Positions 33,304 through 42,103 are shown, counted from the stretch's first letter. The stretch: 64,000 nt of DNA from Clostridiaceae bacterium (GCA_910574345.1 CAJSZV010000003.1:186001-250000), one strand, 5' to 3'. The notes: generated by a model not told the origin, from the sequence alone. Numbers and translations are program-made.

Positions 33304-34638
33304 ATGATGAAAATCGTGAAAAAAACAACAGCAGTTCTGGTGACGGCGGCCGCTCTGGGTCTGTCGGTCACGGCCTGCGGCAGTTCCAACGAGCCGGCAA
33401 GCGCCACTTCAGGAACTACGGGAGCAGCTGGTATGGAGACCACAAAAGCAGCGGAGCCCCAGGTGTATGAAGAACTTCCGGAGTCTGAGGAGTACACCTC
33501 TGTGGACGGCACATACAAGGTGACTTTGCTGAAAGGGCTGGAGCAGACCGATATGCAGCTTCAGTCTAATTCCAGTATGATGGGACTGGACGGCGGTTCC
33601 GTAAGAGGCGGGTTTTCTGCACTCTCCCTGGGAAGTCCCAAGGGAAGCGTTCCGGGGAATCCGGATAAGATGGAAAACCTGGAAGACTTCGCAGATCATG
33701 CCATCGGACTGGCTCTCGATGGTACCGGAGTAACCGTTGAATGGGAAGATATGGAAGCGAAAGCTCCGGAGGGTGCCGGGCCATGTCTGGCCAGAGGCGG
33801 CAAAGCCACAGTCAACGGCTCCACCGGTCTGGCATATGGTTATTTTGCAGAAACCAGTGACAGATACTATTCTTTGATCATTATTGGCAATGATGACGAT
33901 GTGGAGGATGCTAAGAAGGTATTAAGCCTGGAACTTCTTGATGGAGCGCAGACAGCTCTGGACAGCAAAGCGTTTATCCGCGGCATGACTGCAGTTCTGG
34001 ATACTGTCAACGGCGCCAGCGTTATGGAGACAGTTCGGACTTTGACAGATATGGGGGCGGACGTCAGCCAGCTGGACGCTATAAAGACCCAGGCCGCCCA
34101 ATCCCTTGCAGACAGCTGGGGCATAGAGGACCCTGCCGGCTTGATGGAAATGGCAGATCAGCTTATGAACGAAGGTCACAACAAGGACGCTCTGGAATTC
34201 CTGGGCCAGTTTAATGGAACGGAAGCGGCGGATCGGGCTGCCCTGGAAGCACAGCTGGAAGGCGAAGATGAAGAAACCCGTAACAGTGCTCTGGCTGCCT
34301 ATGACGCATGGTCCGCTTATGGAGACGCTGCTATTGCCGCCTGGGATCTGAGCCGGGTAGGCACAATCATGGAATTCGGATACGGAGCAGGTTTCTGTAC
34401 CTACGAGGAAGCTCTGGACAAATGCCTGGAAGCCGCCAAAATCGCACAGGAATACTTCAATTCCTGGGAGGAATTCAACCAGAGTTACCTCTATGGATAC
34501 GCTTACTGGTTAGGCGAGGACCCCATGGATGCAGACAGCAGTACCGCCGAACGTGCCGGTATTGTGGATACGCTCAGTTCTCAGGCCAACGGCCCCTTCT
34601 CTGTGGATTGGAATACAGAGCTTGAAAAAGAATGGTAA
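33304..34638 (+). CDS. Lipoprotein with C-terminal DUF1266-like domain
   Basis: The 444-residue protein has a lipoprotein signal peptide with lipobox LSVTACGS, so it should be anchored outside the membrane. A Ser/Thr/Ala-rich linker is followed by a beta-rich domain (about 60-220). The C-terminus (about 330-415) has AWDLSRVGTIMEFGYGAGF, EEA and SWEEFNQSYLYGYAYW, the pattern of DUF1266. AAGGAG precedes ATG 33304 and ATG 33307. The function is unknown. It is separated from the AT-rich island by about 120 nt and returns to normal base composition. Confidence 0.75.
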   Translation: MMKIVKKTTAVLVTAAALGLSVTACGSSNEPASATSGTTGAAGMETTKAAEPQVYEELPESEEYTSVDGTYKVTLLKGLEQTDMQLQSNSSMMGLDGGSVRGGFSALSLGSPKGSVPGNPDKMENLEDFADHAIGLALDGTGVTVEWEDMEAKAPEGAGPCLARGGKATVNGSTGLAYGYFAETSDRYYSLIIIGNDDDVEDAKKVLSLELLDGAQTALDSKAFIRGMTAVLDTVNGASVMETVRTLTDMGADVSQLDAIKTQAAQSLADSWGIEDPAGLMEMADQLMNEGHNKDALEFLGQFNGTEAADRAALEAQLEGEDEETRNSALAAYDAWSAYGDAAIAAWDLSRVGTIMEFGYGAGFCTYEEALDKCLEAAKIAQEYFNSWEEFNQSYLYGYAYWLGEDPMDADSSTAERAGIVDTLSSQANGPFSVDWNTELEKEW

Positions 34639-34679
34639 TTCCCTGCATAAATTTATAAGGAAGGATAAACATAAATCCG

Positions 34680-35126
34680 ATGCAAAAGATAACCATCGAC
34701 TGGTCTTACCCTATGGATATTGATCATATCTTAAATGACAGCCGTATGAGCGATATCGGCATTTATTATATCACTCGCAAATTTGGGGGTAAAATCTCGG
34801 ATCTTTATATTGGAAAGACCGTATACAGCTACAAGAGCCGTCTGGACAGTCACTGGTGGTACTGGCTAGGCAATTACCGGGGGAAGAAGTATGTCAGGCT
34901 GGGGACCATAGTCAGACCTGAGTCCATATCAGATGAGAACCTCAGACAGCTGATCAATGACGCAGAAGCGACGCTGATATTCTGCTGCAGAGATCAGCTG
35001 ATACATAATACTATGTGTACGAAAAGCTGCAGTCCGTCTCAGAGGCTTCATATTTTCAATACCGGGAGGAGAGGCAATCTTCCGGCCCAGGTCTATATTT
35101 CTGATGATGAATGGGCAAAGGATTAG
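34680..35126 (+). CDS. GIY-YIG endonuclease-domain protein
   Basis: The 148-residue protein has all catalytic landmarks of a GIY-YIG nuclease: GIY (27-29), YIG (43-45), R54, E96 in AEATLIF and N110 in LIHNT. The C-terminus (NTGRRGNLP and a DDEW end) is short, so there is no separate DNA-binding domain. AAGGAAGGA lies 14 nt before ATG 34680. It is followed after 49 nt by a protein with a restriction-endonuclease-like pattern. It could be a restriction, DNA repair or homing nuclease; the pairing favours defence, which is inference. Confidence 0.7.
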   Translation: MQKITIDWSYPMDIDHILNDSRMSDIGIYYITRKFGGKISDLYIGKTVYSYKSRLDSHWWYWLGNYRGKKYVRLGTIVRPESISDENLRQLINDAEATLIFCCRDQLIHNTMCTKSCSPSQRLHIFNTGRRGNLPAQVYISDDEWAKD

Positions 35127-35175
35127 TTCTGCCATTTCTCTGAAGCGCAGGCAGAAGTCTGAGGAGGCAGCAAAG

Positions 35176-36207
35176 ATGCAGCAGTCAATTATAATCGCCA
35201 GGGGGGAAGCCGCTGTTCTTAATGGAGACGGCAGACCGATCAGCTATCCTGACAGTATTTTGGAAGGCCATGGAATGGTTCTGCCCCATAGAACCGTTGA
35301 TCCTTCCCGAATACAGGGGATTTTGGTAAACAGCGGAATCATACGGTTCGAAGAAAACAGAGCGTTTCTTAATTTTGTCATACAAGAGAGCAGGAATCGA
35401 ACCGTGATGTCGCAGCTGGGAAGAGTTGCGGAAGCCGTTATTGTAAAACGATGTTCCGAGTCAGAAGATACGCATTACGAATTGTTCTGCATCGCTGCCG
35501 GAAAAAAGGCCCATAAAAAAACGGCGAAGCAGTTTGAAGCCATTGGCACCGGTCTGCTTGATACGAGAACAAGCCATGGCAGCCATTATAATCCTGGGGA
35601 TACACAGCGGGATATTATTTTTGTCAACAAAGCCCATAAGCCGGCATTGATGAGCAACGCCACATTGCTGGCAGGGCAGTGCGCCGGTCTGCAGGTTAAA
35701 ACAAGCAATGACATGGTCAGCTATATTCTTTCGGATATTGTCACGGTTCGGTATTGTGTGCCGATTGTCTGTGTGCCGGTCATAGATTATTCCGCTTCGG
35801 TTTGGATAAGCAGAGACTGGAACGGGAAAGAAAATCTGACCGTCATAAATATTTATGACGAGCTTATCCGCAGAATTACAGGGAATAAAAACTGCATAAA
35901 CCGGCTGATCGAAAAAAACCAGGACTATTTTGGTGATTCTTTAGGCACAAAAGACAAGCTGGAGAGCAGGCTGTATGAATATTTAAAAAGCAGAGTTTAT
36001 GATCTCAGGGATATTGACAAGGCGGCTTTCGATGAAGTAATGTTTATGAAAGACCTGCTGGAAGAACTTGCTTATGGGAGATTATCTCCCGATGATCTGA
36101 TGAGGAAGAGCGAAACCCTCAAATCATATTTATTGTCATTTGGCTTGTGGATGGAAATTCCCCATATGGAAAATAACAATATATATGTACCTGATTTCCA
36201 TATCTGA
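35176..36207 (+). CDS. Putative PD-(D/E)xK-like nuclease, partner of the GIY-YIG protein
   Basis: A 343-residue protein without a family I can name. In order it shows E85 in LGRVAEAVIV, D146 in QRDIIFVN, then Q173 and K175 in GLQVKTS. This E...D...QxK arrangement on predicted helix-strand-strand elements matches restriction-endonuclease-like folds. A helical C-terminus (about 225-325) may hold specificity or contacts. ATG 35176 is chosen because GAGGAGG lies 8 nt upstream; an in-frame ATG at 35104 would overlap the GIY-YIG gene. A bidirectional terminator follows, closing the two-gene unit. Confidence 0.55.
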   Translation: MQQSIIIARGEAAVLNGDGRPISYPDSILEGHGMVLPHRTVDPSRIQGILVNSGIIRFEENRAFLNFVIQESRNRTVMSQLGRVAEAVIVKRCSESEDTHYELFCIAAGKKAHKKTAKQFEAIGTGLLDTRTSHGSHYNPGDTQRDIIFVNKAHKPALMSNATLLAGQCAGLQVKTSNDMVSYILSDIVTVRYCVPIVCVPVIDYSASVWISRDWNGKENLTVINIYDELIRRITGNKNCINRLIEKNQDYFGDSLGTKDKLESRLYEYLKSRVYDLRDIDKAAFDEVMFMKDLLEELAYGRLSPDDLMRKSETLKSYLLSFGLWMEIPHMENNNIYVPDFHI

Positions 36208-36228
36208 ACAGGAGCAGAGAAGACATTC

Positions 36229-36276
36229 AAAAAAAGGACACGGGAGGCCGAACCACGGATTCCCATGTCCTTTTTT
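36229..36276. terminator. Bidirectional intrinsic terminator
   Basis: AAAAAAGGACA-GGGA pairs with TCCC-TGTCCTTTTTT, with one mismatch and an inner loop. A-run and T-run on either side make it work for both the nuclease pair (+) and the cell-wall protein gene (-), which converge here. Confidence 0.85.
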
Positions 36277-36300
36277 GGAAGATTTTAATGATGGAAGAAC

Positions 36301-37575
36301 TTATGAGACGGCCCCGCTTCCGTCCGCCCATCTGCCGTCGGGAGTCCGTCTGTTTACCCACAACTCCCCGGAGCCGGGATCAAGGAAGTACCATACTCCG
36401 CTGATCTGCTGATAACCGGTCTTCATGGCGCCTCTGGTGCCGTCGGATACCGGGTTCAGATAGTAATATTTGCCGTTAATATTCTGCCATCCGGTTTTCA
36501 TGGCGCCTCTGGTGCCGTCGGATACCGGGTTCAGATAAAACCAGTTGCTGTCTGCATAGAGCCATCCGGTCTTCATGGCGCCTCTGGTGCCGTCAGATAC
36601 CGGGTTCAGATAAAACCAGTTGTTGTCTGTATAGAGCCATCCGGTCTTCATGGCGCCTCTGGTGCCGTCGGAGACAGGGTTCAGGTAGAACCAGTTGTTG
36701 TCTGTATACAGCCAGTTGGTCTTCATATAGCCGTCGTCCCCAAGATAGAACCAGTTATTATCCGTATTAAGCCAGGAGCTTCGTGCCAACTGACCATTGG
36801 AAAAATGATAGGTCCAGCCGTAAGTGTCCTGTACCCATCCAGAACCGGATGAGCCTGAAGGTGCCGGACCGGTGTAAACATATTCGGGGGTAATGTAGTA
36901 TTCTTCCGACCGTTCAGACCAGGGACCGCGGCCGCCGTCATAAGTGCTCAAGGGCCGTACTTTGAAGCGGTAAGCCCCGGTCTTTGTCATATATGGATAA
37001 AAATAGTATTGGTTGTCCATGGCTGTTACAGTCGTCACAAGGGAAGTGCCCCGGTAGAGCTTTACCTCATACTTGTCAGCATATTCCACTTCTGACCAGG
37101 CTGCGCTGCTTCCGTTCCAGTAGCAGTCATACACAGAATCCAAATCTCCGCCGACTCGTTTGAGTCTTATTTCCACATCCAGGGTTTCCCCGCCGTTTTG
37201 AACCTTTTTGGACTTCACATCACTTTGAAATCCTGAGACGATGACCTTTGTGGAAGAGGTAAAGCGATATTGGCCGGGATCCTTCACAGCCAGGGTTACT
37301 CGGATAAGGGGCACCTCGCCTCGTATCCAAACTTCATTGTCTTCCGTGTCATAATATTCTGCCGGTTCCAGGATCTCCGCCTGAGCGGTGGAGGTGGTGA
37401 CAGTTACGGTGTCGATCTTTTGTCCTGCTTCCGGTTGCTTTTTGCAGTCTACGTTCAGCCTTACCGATGAGACTGTTTTTTTGCTGGTGGCTCCGTAGAC
37501 CGGCAGGCAGGACAGTGACGGAAGCACCAGGGCTAATAAAATGGAACAGATCAGCCATGGTTTCTTTTTTTTCAT
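36301..37575 (-). CDS. Secreted protein with cell-wall-binding (choline-binding-type) repeats
   Basis: The 424-residue protein has a signal peptide (about 1-29), a beta-rich domain (30-235) and a C-terminal block of aromatic repeats (about 248-410). It includes five nearly identical 25-residue units with GWLYTDNNWFYLNPVSDG-type sequence, belonging to the cell-wall-binding repeat family. Such repeats hold proteins to choline or other teichoic-acid parts. The N-terminal domain carries a fibronectin-like stretch (WSEVEYADKYEVKLY). No catalytic domain is visible, so it may act as an adhesin or structural protein. AAAGGAGA precedes ATG 37575. Confidence 0.85.
   Translation of the reverse strand: MKKKKPWLICSILLALVLPSLSCLPVYGATSKKTVSSVRLNVDCKKQPEAGQKIDTVTVTTSTAQAEILEPAEYYDTEDNEVWIRGEVPLIRVTLAVKDPGQYRFTSSTKVIVSGFQSDVKSKKVQNGGETLDVEIRLKRVGGDLDSVYDCYWNGSSAAWSEVEYADKYEVKLYRGTSLVTTVTAMDNQYYFYPYMTKTGAYRFKVRPLSTYDGGRGPWSERSEEYYITPEYVYTGPAPSGSSGSGWVQDTYGWTYHFSNGQLARSSWLNTDNNWFYLGDDGYMKTNWLYTDNNWFYLNPVSDGTRGAMKTGWLYTDNNWFYLNPVSDGTRGAMKTGWLYADSNWFYLNPVSDGTRGAMKTGWQNINGKYYYLNPVSDGTRGAMKTGYQQISGVWYFLDPGSGELWVNRRTPDGRWADGSGAVS
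36421..36720 (-). repeat. Four 75-bp tandem repeats in the cell-wall protein
   Basis: Copies begin near 36421, 36496, 36571 and 36646, each 75 bp (25 codons); a diverged unit follows at 36721. A 17-bp core (GCGCCTCTGGTGCCGTC) is identical in all four. The near-identity suggests recent duplication or gene conversion. Confidence 0.85.
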
Positions 37576-37608
37576 AGACGATTCGTCTCCTTTCCCTTTC
37601 CTGTAAAA

Positions 37609-37617
37609 ATTGTACCA
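37609..37617 (-). promoter_or_regulatory. Extended -10 element of the cell-wall protein gene
   Basis: Read on the minus strand, TGG directly precedes TACAAT, an extended -10, about 35 nt before the start codon. No good -35 box is seen. Confidence 0.4.
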
Positions 37618-37700
37618 TAGAAAAGGAAGGAGGATGTTACGTTTCCCTCACCTTTTCTTTACAGTATTGGGAAATTTATTGAGGGATTATTAATATTTTT

Positions 37701-39503
37701 TTATTTTGGCGAAAGAATTTTCAGCTTTTCAAAATATTCGTCATGGGTTTTCTGGTATATCCGGTTGAACTCTTCGTCCCGCCCGGAATGGAGCCTGGAG
37801 ATATAATCGTGAACCTGATGATGGAGCTCAGGCAGGGCTCTGGCCACGATTGCCACTCCCACATTGGAGCAGACATCGGAAATTCTTTCCGCCTCCGAGA
37901 GAAGATTAAAGAACTCCGAGCCGTTGAACAGTTCGCAGGCCCCGCAGCGGAGCCGTTCCAGATGACTGTTTTTTAAGGCATTCACCAGGTCGTCCACAAC
38001 TTCTTCCAAAGGTTCGATCTGGCGGGCCTCCACCAGATTGCGCTTGCGGAAAGCTTCTGCTGTGTGACCGAGAATCACATCCAGCAGCTCCCGCAGGACT
38101 TCTAATTCAGACAGGGCTGTTTTTGAGAACATGCTGTTCTTTTTATTCAGCGTATCCGCGATTTCGGCAATGTTGCAGGCATGGTCGCCGAGGCGTTCAA
38201 ATTCCGTGATGGCGGAAAAATAGTAGTTCATGATTTCCACATGATAGGGAAATGTGATAACGCCGGAGATCTGCACCAGATAGTTGCTTACCCGGTCCGC
38301 CATGGCGTCAATATATTCTTCATCTTCCATGAGCTGTTCCATAACTTCCGGGGTATACTGAGTGAGCATATCAAAAGCACGGCCAATATTGGTTCTTGCC
38401 AGCCGGCACATGACTAAAAGAATATCATAGCAGCGCCCGAAAGCCACTGCCGGCGTACTGATGAATATGGGATTCAGGCTGTCCAGCAGTTCGTCGTATT
38501 TTCCCGCAGCCGTAGGTTCTTCTTTCACAAGCCTGTGGCTGAGTTTTTCGTAAACTCCCACAAAGGGAAGGAGAAGAAAGGCGCAGGACAGATTGAAGAC
38601 GGTGTTGGTATTGGCAATACCGCCGGAGTGAATGGTATGGTTCCAGATACCATCCAGCAGCCCCATTCTGTGAATCACCGCGACGGCAGCCAGAATCAGC
38701 ACGGATTTGCTTAAGTTAAATAAAATATTAACCACGCCTACCCGTTTTGCTTCCGGTTTGGCTCCGATGTTGCAGACAATGGCAGTGGTCACGCATTCGC
38801 CCAGATAAATCCCAACCAGCACCACATAGATATTGCCGAAGGTCATCTGGCCGGAGGTAGAGAAGGCCTGCAGGATGCCTACTGTGGCGGAGGAACTCTG
38901 CAGCACGAAAGCGACTCCCGCTCCGAACAGATAGCCAAGGAAAGGATTCTCGCCCAAACGGGATAAAAGCCGTTCCACGATTCCGCTGTCGGAAAGGACG
39001 CTTACGGCGTCGGTCATATTCATGAGCCCGGAGAACAGGATTCCAAATCCGATGATAATCTGCCCGATCTTGTTGGAACTTTCGGCTTTCATTCCCATGA
39101 TAATGACGATTCCCACAATCAGGGCCAGGGGAGCCAGGGTGGAGGGCTTTAGAAACTGCAGAAACCAGGTTCCTGATGTATTCAGGTCCAGAAGCCGGAT
39201 GATCTGGCCGGTAATGGTGGTTCCCACATTGGCGCCGATGATAATGCCTAGTGACTGTCTTAAGGAGATAATTCCCGCACCCACTAAGCCGGAAGTGAGG
39301 ACAATGGTTGCCTTGGAGGACTGGATCACAGCGGTTACGATGAGTCCCAGGAAAAACGCCTTTATGGGAGTGCCCGTAATCCGCTCCATAGCTTTCTTTA
39401 AGGGACCGGAGGAACTGGTTTTCAGACCGTCCCCCATCATACGCATTCCGTATAGAAACATGGCCAGTCCGCCGAAAAGGGTAATCGCATTAAAAATATT
39501 CAT
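37701..39503 (-). CDS. Na/Pi cotransporter with C-terminal PhoU-like domain
   Basis: The 600-residue protein has an N-terminal NptA/YjbB-type Na/phosphate symporter part (about 1-340). It contains LFGGLAMFLYGMRMMGDGLK, TAVIQSSKATIVLTSGLVGAG and the repeated QSSSATVGIL, the two inverted QSS motifs of the family. The C-terminal part (about 370-600) is a PhoU-like helical bundle. ATG 39503 is chosen because GAGGTGA lies 5 nt upstream; an extension to 39527 covers the ribosome site. It is transcribed divergently from an OmpR-type regulator. The likely substrate is phosphate. Confidence 0.9.
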   Translation of the reverse strand: MNIFNAITLFGGLAMFLYGMRMMGDGLKTSSSGPLKKAMERITGTPIKAFFLGLIVTAVIQSSKATIVLTSGLVGAGIISLRQSLGIIIGANVGTTITGQIIRLLDLNTSGTWFLQFLKPSTLAPLALIVGIVIIMGMKAESSNKIGQIIIGFGILFSGLMNMTDAVSVLSDSGIVERLLSRLGENPFLGYLFGAGVAFVLQSSSATVGILQAFSTSGQMTFGNIYVVLVGIYLGECVTTAIVCNIGAKPEAKRVGVVNILFNLSKSVLILAAVAVIHRMGLLDGIWNHTIHSGGIANTNTVFNLSCAFLLLPFVGVYEKLSHRLVKEEPTAAGKYDELLDSLNPIFISTPAVAFGRCYDILLVMCRLARTNIGRAFDMLTQYTPEVMEQLMEDEEYIDAMADRVSNYLVQISGVITFPYHVEIMNYYFSAITEFERLGDHACNIAEIADTLNKKNSMFSKTALSELEVLRELLDVILGHTAEAFRKRNLVEARQIEPLEEVVDDLVNALKNSHLERLRCGACELFNGSEFFNLLSEAERISDVCSNVGVAIVARALPELHHQVHDYISRLHSGRDEEFNRIYQKTHDEYFEKLKILSPK

Positions 39504-39534
39504 ATCATTCACCTCAAAATGATTCATTGGTATG

Positions 39535-39553
39535 CTGACAGATTGTCTGTCAG
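39535..39553. promoter_or_regulatory. Inverted repeat upstream of the Na/Pi cotransporter
   Basis: CTGACAGA (39535-39542) and TCTGTCAG (39546-39553) are exact complements around TTG. The dyad lies 32 nt upstream of the transporter start, in its leader or promoter, and could be an operator or an RNA hairpin. Confidence 0.5.
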
Positions 39554-39595
39554 GAAAATTTTACTATAAATGAGGAATGAGATCAATCCTTATCG

Positions 39596-39660
39596 TTGAG
39601 AGAACACAAAATAAATAGTAAGATAGAGATACAAAAAGGATACATTGGAATGTTACATTG
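39596..39660 (+). promoter_or_regulatory. Promoter and TACA direct repeats before the response regulator
   Basis: TTGAGA (39596-39601) and TAAGAT (39619-39624) are 17 bases apart. TACA occurs at 39630, 39641 and 39654, the last two as TACATTG, with 11- and 13-base spacing. Such near-helical direct repeats are typical of OmpR/PhoP-type binding sites. Confidence 0.4.
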
Positions 39661-39693
39661 AAACCACCAAATAAACCTTGACAGAGAGTGCAC

Positions 39694-40404
39694 ATGGAAC
39701 GCAGACTGCTGATCATGGAGGACGACCGCCTGATGGCGGAGGCTGCCGCCGATTATTTTACAGCCAAAGGCTGGAGTGTCAAGACAAGTGAGAATGGTGT
39801 CCTGGCTTTAGAACTACTGAAAACAATGAGCTTTCACCTGATTCTTTTGGATGTGATGATGCCAAAGATGGATGGATTTACATTGTGCCGGGGAATCCGG
39901 GAGGAAAGTGATGTGCCCATTATCTTTATCACAGCCAGGGTGCTTGAGGAGGATATGCTTTATGGGTACGCCTTAGGGGCGGACGATTATGTGACCAAGC
40001 CCTTTTCCCTTCCCGTACTCTATGCCAAGGCCAAAGCCTTGACTGAGAGAGTGCAGAAAAAGGCTTCTCTTCTGGAGGCCGGCGGCCTTAAGGTGGACGT
40101 GGGAAGACGGCAGGTGTTAAGAGACGGAAATCTTCTGTCCCTGCCGCCTAAGGAGTATGAGATTCTCCTCTTCTTTCTTAAGAATCCTGGCCGGACATTC
40201 AGCAGGGAGCAGCTTCTTGTCTGTTTTTGGGGCTATGATTTCGACGGGAATGAGAGAGTGGTGGACAATCACATCAAAAAACTTCGAAAGGCCATAGGCT
40301 CCTGCGGATGCGCCGTTCGGACTGTGCGCGGCTTCGGTTACAGGATGGAGATGGAGGGGCAGGCGGCAATGTGGTCCGCTCAGACGGAAAAATTAAGGAG
40401 ATGA
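39694..40404 (+). CDS. OmpR-family response regulator (orphan)
   Basis: The 236-residue protein has a receiver domain (about 5-115) with acidic pair EDD near residue 10, the phospho-Asp in LILLDVMMPKMDG, T in FITAR and K in DDYVTKPFS. A winged-helix DNA-binding domain follows (about 130-220: LPPKEYEILLFFLKNPGRTFSR omitted in part; NHIKKLRKAI; RTVRGFGYRME). The final 14 residues after GYRMEME look unlike the family and may come from inserted DNA. No sensor kinase follows; instead a mobile-element protein fragment overlaps its stop. GTG 39688 is an alternative start. Confidence 0.85.
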   Translation: MERRLLIMEDDRLMAEAAADYFTAKGWSVKTSENGVLALELLKTMSFHLILLDVMMPKMDGFTLCRGIREESDVPIIFITARVLEEDMLYGYALGADDYVTKPFSLPVLYAKAKALTERVQKKASLLEAGGLKVDVGRRQVLRDGNLLSLPPKEYEILLFFLKNPGRTFSREQLLVCFWGYDFDGNERVVDNHIKKLRKAIGSCGCAVRTVRGFGYRMEMEGQAAMWSAQTEKLRR

Positions 40405-40646
40405 TTGAAATTGCCGCAAATAAAACATTTGCGGAGAATTATGCACAGAAGCATAACACAGATGCAAAATTTGGATGGTACAGGTATGATACACGCTTTG
40501 CAATCCCTTTTTATGACAGTGCGGGTGAATTGGTCAGGTACAATGTCTTTAAGTCAAAAATACTGGTGCGCCATGCAAAAGACGGAAGACTGTATCTGTA
40601 TGATATTTTAAGAACAAAAAAAGAAACGAGCGAGCAAGCCGCTTGA
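40401..40646 (+). pseudogene. C-terminal fragment of a mobile-element (MuF-C-like) protein
   Basis: The 81-residue frame starts at an ATG overlapping the regulator stop. It contains FGWYRYDTRFAIPFYDS and YNVFKSKILVRHAKDG followed by LYLYDILRTKKETS. This resembles the C-terminal tail of large phage or conjugative-element proteins of the MuF-C type, as far as I remember them. The frame stays open upstream of 40401 in the regulator region, so the start is arbitrary. It is probably a leftover from an element that removed or replaced the partner kinase gene. Function is unlikely. Confidence 0.45.
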
Positions 40647-40836
40647 GCAATAGCTGTACGGTCGAAAAACTCATTTCTCTTTACGGATCGTATTTTAAAG
40701 GCATAGAGCAGTTTTGTCAAGAGTAAAAATTTTGAGAGGCAATTATAAATTTTTATATTATTTAGAGATTTTGGAGCTGCCGTTTAGAATGACATGAGAA
40801 CAGTAACGAAAGGGGTGAAATCCGGGTTCGGAGGGC

Positions 40837-40865
40837 TTTACATCTCCGGTTCCTTCCGGTATAAT
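40837..40865 (+). promoter_or_regulatory. Sigma-A-type promoter of malic enzyme
   Basis: TTTACA (40837-40842) and TATAAT (40860-40865) are separated by exactly 17 bases. The malic enzyme gene starts about 60 nt downstream. The stretch 40647-40836 holds no gene that I can support. Confidence 0.7.
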
Positions 40866-40927
40866 GTGGATAGAAACGATGCTGGTGAGATAAAAGGATC
40901 GGGTAAATGAGAGGAGACCATAAGCCC

Positions 40928-42103
40928 ATGAATTACTATGAAGAAGCCCTGAAGCTTCACGAGGAACACAGAGGAAAGATTGAGGTAGTCAGCAAGGTGA
41001 AACTGGAGAGCAGGGATGATTTAAGCACGGCCTACACTCCGGGCGTGGCTGAGCCCTGCAAGGAGATTGCCAAGGATAAGAAGAATGTGTACAAATATAC
41101 GGCCAAGAGCAATCTGGTAGGTGTGGTGTCCGACGGCACGGCAGTCCTGGGCCTGGGGAATATCGGAGCGGAGGCGGCCATTCCGGTGATGGAAGGCAAA
41201 TCCATCCTCTTTAAGCAGTTCGGAGGAGTGGATGCATTCCCCATCTGCCTTGATACCAAGGATACGGAGGAGATCATCCGGGCAGTGAAGCAGATTGCAC
41301 CGGTGTTCGGCGGGATCAATCTGGAGGATATTGCGTCCCCCAAGTGTTTTGAGATCGAGCGCCGGCTGGAGGAAGAACTGGATATTCCCGTGTTCCATGA
41401 CGATCAGCACGGGACAGCCATTGTGGTGACCGCGGCTCTTCTCAATGCGCTGAAAGTAGTGGGGAAAGATATTGGAGAGATCAAAGTTGTGCTGAACGGG
41501 CCGGGGTCAGCCGGCACAGCCATTATTAAAATGCTTTTGACGGCAGGCGTGAAGCATATTATTGCCTGCGACGAGAACGGCATTCTCTACAAGGACAGGG
41601 GCATAGGGATCGTGGATCACAAGAAGATGCTGTGTGATATCACGAACCTGGAGGATAAAAGAGGAACCCTGGAAGATGCCCTGAAGGGAGCCGATGTGTT
41701 TGTGGGCGTCTCCATAGGAGGAGCTTTAAAAGCTCATATGATTTCCGTCATGAATCCGGATCCCATCGTGTTTGCCATGGCCAATCCCGTGCCGGAGATC
41801 ATGTATGACGAGGCTATGGCAGCGGGAGTGAAGGTGATGGGAACAGGACGTTCGGATTTCCCCAACCAGATCAACAACGTGCTGGCATTTCCGGGAATCT
41901 TCAGGGGAGCCCTGGATGCAGGGGCCAGAGACATTAACTATGACATGAAACTGGCGGCGGCCAGGGCCATCGCCGAGCTGGTGGAACCGGAAAAACTGTG
42001 CGCGGAGTATATTATTCCGTCGGCTCTTGACCCAAGAGTGGCAAAGCATGTGGCCGAGAAGGTGGGAGAGGCCGCAAGGCTGTCAGGCGCTGTAAGAGCA
42101 TAA
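40928..42103 (+). CDS. NAD(P)-dependent malic enzyme
   Basis: Malic enzyme decarboxylates malate to pyruvate with NAD(P). The 391-residue protein is the short bacterial form without a phosphotransacetylase domain. It has AYTPGVAEPCKEIA (catalytic Tyr), FGGINLEDIASPKCFEIE, HDDQHGTAIV (metal Asp) and the dinucleotide fold NGPGSAGTAI. ATG 40928 (MNYYEEALKLHEE) matches the usual family start; GAGGAG lies 11 nt upstream. ATG 40907 is in frame and also has a possible ribosome site. NAD versus NADP preference cannot be decided. Confidence 0.93.
   Translation: MNYYEEALKLHEEHRGKIEVVSKVKLESRDDLSTAYTPGVAEPCKEIAKDKKNVYKYTAKSNLVGVVSDGTAVLGLGNIGAEAAIPVMEGKSILFKQFGGVDAFPICLDTKDTEEIIRAVKQIAPVFGGINLEDIASPKCFEIERRLEEELDIPVFHDDQHGTAIVVTAALLNALKVVGKDIGEIKVVLNGPGSAGTAIIKMLLTAGVKHIIACDENGILYKDRGIGIVDHKKMLCDITNLEDKRGTLEDALKGADVFVGVSIGGALKAHMISVMNPDPIVFAMANPVPEIMYDEAMAAGVKVMGTGRSDFPNQINNVLAFPGIFRGALDAGARDINYDMKLAAARAIAELVEPEKLCAEYIIPSALDPRVAKHVAEKVGEAARLSGAVRA

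Noticed and set aside
36421-36745. CRISPR-like array
   Set aside because: The regular 75-bp units are in-frame coding repeats of a cell-wall-binding protein, with no short repeat/spacer pattern.
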